This document shows, one piece after another, positions 56,607 to 64,000 of a stretch of DNA of 64,000 nucleotides; within the stretch, counting starts at the first letter, position 1, and each line of letters starts with the position of its first letter. A program made the position numbers and the translations under genes. The notes below the pieces were generated by a model that was not told where the DNA came from, did not search any database, and worked only from the letters and a program-made list of their open reading frames with translations. Source of the DNA: Cephalotrichum gorgonifer (taxonomy: Eukaryota; Ascomycota; Sordariomycetes; Microascales; Microascaceae); the NCBI GenBank assembly GCA_900312665.1, contig ONZQ02000014.1:341924-405923 (forward strand). The letters run 5' to 3'.

Positions 56607-58822
56607 TTACGAGGACTTGTTCTCACCCTTGTTCTCGCCCTCAGAACCAGACTGGTTCTCGGACTGCTGCTGGCTCTCGTTCCTGGCCTTGTGCATCTTG
56701 TCGAAGAGGTTAAGGCTGGCGACCTGGAGCTCATCGGTCTTCTCCTTGAGCTCAGCGGAGGTAGCGGTGCCCTCGCCGGCCTGGCTCTGGGTGACGAACT
56801 CGCGGAGCGTGGCAATCTTCTTGCGGAGGCCGTCGGCCTCCTCCTTGTCAAGCTTATCGGCGTACTCGTTGAGGGCCTTCTCAGTGTCGTTCAGGACGCT
56901 GTCGGCCTTGTTGGCGGCCTCGATGGAGGCCCTGCGCTCCTTGTCCTGCTCGGCGAACTTCTCAGACTCGTCAACCATGCGCTCGATCTCGGCATCCGAG
57001 AGACCGGAGCCAGAGGCAATAGTGATAGACTGGTCCTTGTTGGTAGACTTGTCCTTGGCGTGGACGTGGACGATGGAGTCAGCGTCAATGTCGAAGGTGA
57101 CCTCGATCTGGGGGACACCGCGGTGCGCGGGAGGGATGCCGACAAGCTGGAAGTTGCCTAGGAGCTTGTTGTCCCGAACGAGCTCACGCTCACCCTGGAA
57201 CACCTTGATCTCGACAGCGGTCTGGAAGTCGGCAGCGGTGGAGAAGGTCTGCGACTTCTTGGTGGGGATGGTGGTGTTGCGGTTGATCAGACGGGTGAAG
57301 ACACCGCCGAGGGTCTCAATACCGAGAGAGAGGGGAGTGACGTCCAGGAGAAGGAGGTCGTTAACCTGGCCAGAGAGAACAGCACCCTGGACGGCAGCAC
57401 CCATGGCGACGGCCTCGTCAGGGTTGACCGACTTGGCGGGCTCACGGCCGAAGATGGACTTGACGGTCTCAGCAACCTTAGGCATGCGAGTCATGCCACC
57501 AACGAGGAGGACCTCCTGAATGTCCTTAGCCTGGAGGTTGGCATCCTTGAGGGCCTTGCGAACGGGCTCGATCGTCTTGTTGATGAGGGGCTCAACAATC
57601 TTCTCAAGCTGAGCGCGGGTGAACTTGGTGGTGAAGTGCTTGGGTCCCGAGGCGTCGGCAGTGAGGAAGGGAAGGTTGACGTCGGTCTGGGCAGAGGAGG
57701 AGAGGGCAATCTTGGCACGCTCGGCAGCCTCACGGATACGCTGGATGGCCATGCGGTCGTCGGACAGGTCAATGCCAGACTCCTTCTTGAACTGCTGGAC
57801 GAAGTGGCGGACAAGGTGGATATCGAAGTCCTCACCACCAAGATGGGTGTCACCGTGGGTCGACTTGACCTCGAAGACACCGCTCTGGATCTCGAGGATA
57901 GAAACATCGAAGGTACCACCACCAAGATCGTAGACAGCGACGACACGGTCAGCCTCCTTCTCCAGACCGTAGGCAAGCGCGGCAGCGGTAGGCTCGTTGA
58001 CGACGCGGAGGACGTTAAGGCCGGCAATCTGACCAGCATCCTTGGTGGCCTGGCGCTGAGAATCGTTGAAGTAGGCGGGGACAGTAACCACGGCGTTCTT
58101 CACGTTCCTGGTGAGGTAGGCATCGGCAGTCTCCTTCATGTTCTGGAGAACGAAGGCACCAATCTGGGCGGGCGAGTACTTCTGGCCGCGCGCCTCAACC
58201 CACGCATCACCGTTGCTGTGCTGGATGATCTTGTAGGGGACCTCCTTGATATCGCGCTGGACCTCGGGGTCCTTGAACTTCCTCCCGATCAACCTCTTCG
58301 TAGCGAATAGGGTGTGCTCAGGGTTGACGACGGCCTGACGCTTGGCGGCGCCTCCAACAAGGCGCTCACCATCCTCAGCGAAGGCGACTACCGAAGGAGT
58401 GGTCCGGGCACCTATGAACTAGTAATTAGCCATCAAACCTCATTAGAGCAGTTGTAGTAAAAGAGACGAACCTTCGCTGTTGGCAATAATCTTGGGGATG
58501 TTGCCCTCCATGAAGGCAACAGCAGAGTTTGTGGTGCCTGTAAGATTGGTATTAGCAAGCGGACCTCGATACAAATTTGATGGAAGAAGGCATGGGGCAA
58601 CATACCCAGATCGATACCGATCACAGGGCCAGTGACCTTGGCATCAGTCGACTCATACCGCGCAAACCTGGATGCAAGAGGTTGTCTGGCGATGCCTGCG
58701 GCACGGGTGGTGATGGGCGAGGCTCGGGGAAGCTACAATGGCACAAGCTCGAGTTAGCTCTGGTGGTCATCGCGTCGCGATGAGAAGAAACTTACAGCTC
58801 GGGTGAGTCGCGAAGCGAACAT
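56607..58822 (-). CDS. SSC1: Mitochondrial Hsp70 (SSC1/mortalin)
   Basis: Four exons on the minus strand: 58796-58822, 58606-58732, 58472-58537 and 56607-58411; 674 residues. It drives presequence import through TIM23 and folds matrix proteins. The N-terminus (MFASRLTRALPRASPITTRA) is an Arg/Ser-rich matrix presequence. ATPase-domain motifs: IGIDLGTTNSAVAF (phosphate 1), VVTVPAYFNDSQRQATKDAG, VAVYDLGGGTFDVSIL (phosphate 2) and LLVGGMTRMPKV (adenosine). The substrate-binding domain includes LLLLDVTPLSLGIETLGGVF and the C-terminal helical lid ends in a Gln/Glu/Lys-rich tail (SEGENKGENKSS). The EDGERLVGGAAKRQAVVNPE segment and the Ser-containing tail mark the mitochondrial class rather than cytosolic EEVD-ending forms. 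Exon joints: CTG G|GC ACC and GAA G|GT GCC. Confidence 0.95.
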
Positions 58823-60130
58823 CTTGTGAATTATGACGGGGGTATAGATGTAAAGAAAGATGAAACTGGTGTACAAATGAGGGGTATTGTGGTATTAGAA
58901 GGTAGAAGAAAGGGCGAGGATGAGGTTGGAGATAGTGGTGATGTTTGATGGAAAGAGAGGAAGGTGGGAAATTTTTGCGTGACGTGACGAGTTAGTTATG
59001 ACCGAAAAAACTTCCCTGCGCCTGGGCCTCCCTTCGGTAATTCCGGCCATGGAAACTTACGGAAATCGGGTCACGTGTGAAGCTCAAGCTCCCGCCCCAC
59101 CCAGGGAAAGCCTGGGATAGGCTCAAGATTTGCTTTCTCATCGTGAATTTGCCTCCCTATGTTAATCAAGCATGTTGGTCACCCCCTTTTTTCTTCTTTC
59201 TTTTCAGCACTCACTTGCACTATACTGTTTGGGACCATGAGTGCAAGAGAGGTGGAGGGACAATATCACATAACCGCAGCAATGTTAAATAGTCTAATGC
59301 TGGGCCTCGTTGGAGCTCTCATTCACCAGGCCAACGCTGTGCTACAGAGCCCAAAGCAGCTGGGTACTATGAGACTCGTCCATAATGGTTAGCACGAGAC
59401 TTGCTAGCCAATTTTGAAGATTTTTATTGCTGGTATACAGTTACAGAAACTATTACTCTTCCACCATCCAAGGTAGTATATCAGGCCAAGATCATAAATC
59501 CAGCACACACCCAAAAGCTTCCATTGTTCAGTATCCAGTCCGACATGGGACTAGAAGCAGCGATGGCTTTCGATGCTCAGCTGACTAAAGGTACTGTCGC
59601 AATCGAGATCGTCCAGCTACCTATGGTAATGGAAGCCCATGTCCCCCATTTGGTACATAGTACTTCCTTCTGAGCTCTCCCGCCTTTCCCATGCCACCGC
59701 CACGCTTGGTACGTACGCCATACCCTGCCACGCGCCACGAGTCCGTCTCCGCGCCTTATTACCAAACTACGGAGTAGGTGGATGAGTTAAGCATCTCGTT
59801 CCAACGTCATGCCAATCGCCTCACTTTCTATCTTCGCCTCCCCACACTCTCATCCCCAGAAACAATTGCAATCGACACAGAGCACCCATATCCCTTATTA
59901 TATACTGCCTGCTGTCGAACGCACATATCGCTGTTGCGTCAGATCTTCCGAGGGTCCTGGCGCTTAGCTACCTCGCGACTGCCCTTTCCACCCAAGCGCA
60001 TTACCAGCACATCGAAGCGGCCGGTCTTTAGAGCACGGATTCTTTGTGGCGCAACGAACGGAACAAGAATCTGAATCTTGTCCATCCTATCAATGAGTCC
60101 TCTATTGTCGTCGATATCGTAATCTCCAAC
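58823..60130. other. Divergent upstream region of SSC1 and the DUF2415 gene
   Basis: About 1.3 kb with no recognised gene. The left part (to about 59,090) is the SSC1 promoter, with the heat-shock-like cluster listed separately. An open frame at 59401-59673 shows no family resemblance and no splice partners. The rest is the leader of the gene starting at 60131. Confidence 0.5.
59041..59077 (-). promoter_or_regulatory. Heat-shock-element-like cluster and E-box upstream of SSC1
   Basis: GAA at 59052-59054 and 59062-59064, separated by 7 bp, is the gap-type spacing of a heat shock element. A TTC at 59041-59043 precedes them in inverted orientation. CACGTG follows at 59072-59077. The cluster is about 220-255 bp upstream of the SSC1 start codon, on the expected side. 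Suggestive only: the first TTC-GAA gap is 8 rather than 7 or 2 bp. Confidence 0.35.
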
Positions 60131-62417
60131 ATGCGCGGGGGAGACGAAGCTCCGTACGTCCTGCATTAGACCCACGGTCAACCCATGTTCCGAAGGATGT
60201 AGTACCTTACTGACCGCTGTGATCTGTAGCCTCTTTCCCACTGAAACCTTTATCCTCAAGCATCCGAAATCACATTACCAGATACCCGTCCGCTCGCAGT
60301 ACGTCCGGCCCCGCGCTGACCCCGAGAACCTCACTCCTTGACGAGCCCGTTCGATATTGGCGGGACGGATGTTTTATTGCCTCGTGATATGTTTTGACCA
60401 TTTCCTAGGCACTGGCAGCTTCGATCCCTAATCGGTGCTGAAAGGAAGAACGTTGTATATTTCCCTGGAGGAACGAAAAACAATCATATCCTCAAACTCG
60501 ATACCGCTTCGCACAGCCTCGAACCCGTTAGACTCCTCTCTTTCTCTCCCCGATGTCTTGTCGCAAAGAATGGGTGGGTATGCTGTGGAGGCGAGACGGG
60601 AGAGTTCGCCGCCGTCCGACTTGAGCCTCGTCGCGACTCGGGAGACGTCGACATGCAGCTTGATCTAGACCCCGACTCTCGGCTACTCTTAGACCTTGAT
60701 TCGCCCAGGGACGCAGCCAATATGCGAGCAGCCCTGTCAAGAGTCACCGGCGGATCCTCCTCCAAGACGACTCTTGCAAAGAGCATGAAGCTAGTCCGCG
60801 ACAGGGTCAACTGCATTAGTCTTTGGTTCCCCCCAGTCGACATGCCCGCCTGGCCAGGAGCGCACACGGAACCCATTGCAGTCCTAGCCAACAATGATAA
60901 GACGGTGGCCCTAGTCAATCTCGAGGATTTCGACGACAACGACAAAATCGACCCTTGTCATACAATCACCTATCCCGATTTTGTCAACCGAGCCGTCATA
61001 TCACCTGACGGGCGGCTGCTCGTTGCTGTCCTCGATGACCCATACCTCTACGTCCATGAGCGCGTGCAAGCGCCCGCCCCTAGTGAGGGCGGCAGCCTCT
61101 TCAACCCACAAGATAAGTGGGAGTATCGTGACCGGTATCTCCTCAAGAGCCAGCGTCGTGACGACGTTTCACAAAGCCGGGGTAGCTTCGCCGTTTGCTT
61201 CTCGAACTCGGGCGCGTTCCTCGCCGTCGGCACACAATACGGAACGATTTCAATCTTCGATGCGACCGCTTTTACAGATCCCTCTAGAAACCCCGTCATC
61301 ACCACCTTCCAATCATCGCGGCCGGAGGCCCTCCATGGTGCCGTTAGGGATATGGCTTTCTGCCCCGGGCCATATGATCTACTAGCGTGGACAGAGGACA
61401 AGGGCCGCGTCGGGATCGCCGACCTAAGGAGCGACTTTGTGTACCGCCAAATCGTGGATCTCACTGACCGTGAGGGCATACAGGAAGTCGCGGTGTCGGA
61501 TGAGAACGCCATTGACCCAAGGTTACTAGCCCGCCGCCACGATCGCGATGATTCTTCGCCTCCTACACTAAGCAACGCTCTCCTTACACCCTCGGATCGG
61601 CGCCGAGGCGGCGGCGGCGGCGTGGGTCGCTCCCGTCATGAACTGCCCCTGTTGCCGAACGAAACGCGGATTCTCGAGGCCATGCAGGATGGACGGCGAC
61701 GTCGAGAGCAGCGAGCGGCGCAAAGAGCAGCAGGCATAGAGTCCGGGTCAAGGCATGCGGACGAGTCCCCGTCGTCGTCGTCGTCAGGGAATAACAATAG
61801 AGGCCCATCCACGTGGGCTGAACGCGCGGCCCGGCGGGCCCCGCTCCCTAACGAGTCGGACATGGCCACAGACCCTACTGGTACGATCACCCGGGCCATC
61901 TTCCTTTTGAGAGAAGGCTCGGACCAAGCGGCCCGCGAGCAGGAGCGGAACAGTACAACCCAACGTGCCAACACGGACACGTCGGGCGACCCCCCGCTTC
62001 CACGGTCGTCAAGGGGCACCCGAGGCGAGGCGATTGTAACTCGCTTCGACGACCTAGACGCCCTTTACAGCCTCGCCTATGGTAACCCGCCAGAATCACG
62101 CAACGAGGGAGATACCGGACGTCGTGACCGAACGCCCTTCGTCGCGTTCCTATCCGGGAGAGAATGGGACGACTTGACGATGCGCAGAAGCAATCTTTCC
62201 GACCAGGGCATCCACCAGGTGCCACCGCTCCCAGACAACACGTCGGGTCTCTCATGGAGCGAAGATGGGCGGATACTGTAAGTGTTCTGATCCAGGTCGG
62301 AGGGGCCGAACCTAGCTAACCTTCTCACGCAGGTATGTGGGCGCTGAAAACGGAATCTACGAGTTCCGCGTCAACGTGCTGGACAGGAAATTGCACCCGA
62401 GCATCATGCTGCGCTGA
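60131..62417 (+). CDS. DUF2415 WD-repeat-like protein
   Basis: Four exons: 60131-60153, 60230-60298, 60409-62277 and 62333-62417; 681 residues. The start was placed at 60131 because the spliced N-terminus reads MRGGDEAPLFPTETFILKHP and then SQHWQLRSLIGAERKNVVYF, which matches the usual start of the fungal family; the long frame alone would lose it. Propeller-like strands follow: LVAKNGWVCCGGETGEFAAV, AVISPDGRLLVAVLDDPYLY, FSNSGAFLAVGTQYGTISIF. The DUF2415 segment is at about 343-385 (VRDMAFCPGPYDLLAWTEDK and GRVGIADLR). A charged, Arg/Ser-rich insertion fills about 410-560. The last exon completes a blade (LSWSEDGRIL then YVGAENGIYEFRVN). The function of this family is not established; a scaffold role is a guess. 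Confidence 0.85.
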
Positions 62418-63225
62418 TGACCCACTTGCATCTTTTTTTTTTACCCCCAAACCCTGGGGACACATCCCGACTTTATACTCGGGCCATATTTCTTTTTGGT
62501 TTTGTTTTTCTATTTCTAGTCCATATTTGGCACGGTGGGCGTTACGGTACCGGCGGCGTTCCGGCTTCGGCTCAACAAACAAACGTACATAGGTTTCGAC
62601 ACGACATGGGATGGGAAGGGGGCGTTTTCTTTGCTTTACGGGCTAATCTTATGGCTAATGATGGCCAGAACGAAGGGAGCAGGTGGGGGGGGGGGGACTG
62701 AATGTGTGGATCTCTGGAAGCTTTCTTCATACGACGTATAGGCTGTTTTGTGGCTATGGCTTTGGCAAGCAGGAGGGAGAAAGACCAGATGCGTCGTCGA
62801 CTGTGGTGGTAGGAAGAAGTTGGTACCTGCCGGGTCAGCTTGTGGGGCAGAGAGGAATTTGTTCTTACAAGGACGGCCTGTCTTGCTTGGCTTGCGATTT
62901 TTTTCGCGACTTCTTGTCTGTTGTCTTTTCGACTGATATTCCAGTGTGTCTTTCTTGCTCACATCTGCCTTTTCGGGAAGAAAAGTAACGCCTATCGACT
63001 TTGTTCACTCTATTCTTTCGGCTATATATTAACTTCAACACGAACAATGCCTTTGTTTGAACATTCATATCAACATACACATTTGGCTTGCTCTCCTCTA
63101 CTCTCCTCAGCTATCCTTAGTGTGACGAGCAGTGTTCGAACTCTTCCCCGGGATTTCTAGGTGCCCACTTCCTCCTAACGATCGCTCGAGGGCTGCTCGC
63201 CAAAATAGCCCCCAAGTCCCCCATC
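62418..63225. other. Intergenic region between convergent genes
   Basis: Tail-to-tail flanks with T-rich runs and a poly-G run at about 62,684-62,697. No gene seen. Confidence 0.55.
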
Positions 63226-64000
63226 TCACCCATACAAGATCCTCTCGACCCTCTCCCCAATCGCAAGACTACTCGTCAGCCCCGGGCTCTCGATGCCCAG
63301 TAGATTAACCCACCCCTCGAACCCCTCCTCCCTCCTGATGATGAAGTCCTGGAACCCCTTCCCGGCCCCCACGGCGCCCGCCCTCGACAGCTTCGGCCGT
63401 ATGCCGACGTAATCCGGCACAAGCCCCGTCTCGTCGATCCCGGGCAGGTACCCGCGGATGTCCCTCACGGCCTCCCCCAGCCTCGCGGCGCTGACGGCCA
63501 GGTCGTCCGGCGAGTCGACCCACTCCACGTCGGGTCCGAAGCGGATCCTGCCCGCTAGGTCCAGCGTCAGGTGCGTGCCGAGCCCTGCCTTCCCCGGCTC
63601 GGGCGCGGGGTATATGAGGCGCGAGAGGCGCGGGCTCGAGGGCGAGTAGGAGAAGTAGTTCCCCTTCGCGTAGAACATCTCCCTCCTCCTCTCCGGCGGC
63701 ACGATCATGTTGTGGACGGCCACGGCACCTAGCCCCGCCGCGTTAACGACCACGTCAGCCGTGATGGCCGACGCTTCCCCCGGCGCAGCAGGGTCCTCCA
63801 CGCTCACCTCCCAGCCCGCATCGCCGTTCCGGCCGCCGCCCAGTGGTGACACGTCCGTGACGCGGGAGTTGAGCGCGACGGTCCCGCCGCTCTCCTCCAG
63901 CTGTCCCGCGAGCGCCATCATCAGCCCGTGCGAGTCCACGATGCCCGTCTCCGGACTCTCCAGACACCCCGCCGCGGCCAGGACGCCCTCCCCGTCCCGC
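63226..64000 (-). CDS. L-2-hydroxyglutarate dehydrogenase-like FAD oxidoreductase, C-terminal part
   Basis: The minus-strand frame is open to the right edge, so the 5' end and the N-terminal FAD-binding GxGxxG motif are outside the window; about 257 C-terminal residues are seen. The first visible block, CLESPETGIVDSHGLMMAL, is characteristic of L-2-hydroxyglutarate dehydrogenase and related DAO-family enzymes. It is followed by DVVVNAAGLGAVAVHNMIVP, FYAKGNYFSYSPSSPRLSRL, IYPAPEPGKAGLGTHLTLDL and IRFGPDVEWVDSPDDLAVS. Near the end, GWVNLLGIESPGLTSSLAIG is the conserved FAD-contacting C-terminus. The enzyme oxidises L-2-hydroxyglutarate to 2-oxoglutarate, a metabolite-repair step usually in mitochondria. 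It ends with YG and a stop. Very GC-rich. Confidence 0.88.
   Translation of the reverse strand, partial: RDGEGVLAAAGCLESPETGIVDSHGLMMALAGQLEESGGTVALNSRVTDVSPLGGGRNGDAGWEVSVEDPAAPGEASAITADVVVNAAGLGAVAVHNMIVPPERRREMFYAKGNYFSYSPSSPRLSRLIYPAPEPGKAGLGTHLTLDLAGRIRFGPDVEWVDSPDDLAVSAARLGEAVRDIRGYLPGIDETGLVPDYVGIRPKLSRAGAVGAGKGFQDFIIRREEGFEGWVNLLGIESPGLTSSLAIGERVERILYG

Noticed and set aside
56581..57519. 312-codon plus-strand frame opposite SSC1
   Set aside because: Classic antisense shadow of an Hsp70 gene.
60653..62281. ATG 60653 as start of the DUF2415 protein
   Set aside because: The frame is open and conserved-looking upstream (HWQLRSLIG, VVYFPGG), and two upstream exons extend it to 60131.

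Overview
The window looks like a chromosome segment from a filamentous ascomycete (Pezizomycotina, most likely Sordariomycetes). Genes carry several short introns of about 50-110 bp with GT..AG ends and CTAAC-like branch sites. Housekeeping exons are GC-rich, intergenic stretches are long and pyrimidine-rich, and the proteins match filamentous-fungal families. No tRNA, rRNA, CRISPR array or intact transposon was recognised. All exon structures were built by hand from reading frame, phase and splice signals.

Layout. 0-7.5 kb: the C-terminal WD40 part of VPS15 (cut by the left edge), the regulatory subunit of mitochondrial NAD-isocitrate dehydrogenase (IDH1) and 2-isopropylmalate synthase (leucine synthesis). 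7.5-12.3 kb: a long gene-poor stretch. 12.3-21.5 kb: a 74-residue conserved-looking small protein, a membrane-anchored protein of unknown function, a basic-secretory-protein-type metallopeptidase (minus strand) and the CLASP-family microtubule protein STU1.

22.4-33.1 kb is the most interesting part. A gasdermin-like (HET-Q1/RCD-1 type) pore-forming protein sits directly downstream of, and in the same orientation as, a 913-residue intracellular protein with a helical DUF7580-like region followed by an intact subtilisin-like S8 protease. Divergently, across an 896-bp shared upstream region, lies a 1825-residue NLR-type receptor: zinc-finger-like N-terminus, purine nucleoside phosphorylase (PNP_UDP) domain, NACHT NTPase, ankyrin repeats and a second family of near-identical repeats. 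Gasdermin plus adjacent protease is the architecture of the fungal HET-Q1/HET-Q2 cell-death system. The attached receptor suggests a complete sensor-protease-executioner module for regulated cell death or allorecognition. All three reading frames are open and the key catalytic motifs are present.

33.1-38.8 kb is another gene-poor stretch with microsatellites and a recurrent GTAC-N2-GTAC motif. From 38.8 kb to the right end the genes are conserved housekeeping genes: a two-LIM RhoGAP (RGA1-like), the rRNA-processing protein FYV7 (minus), an ATOS/DUF4210 protein, a very long PPR protein (minus, probably mitochondrial), SRP68, mitochondrial Hsp70 SSC1 (minus), a DUF2415 WD-repeat protein, and the C-terminal part of L-2-hydroxyglutarate dehydrogenase (minus, cut by the right edge). 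The putative cell-death cluster thus lies as an accessory island between conserved genes.
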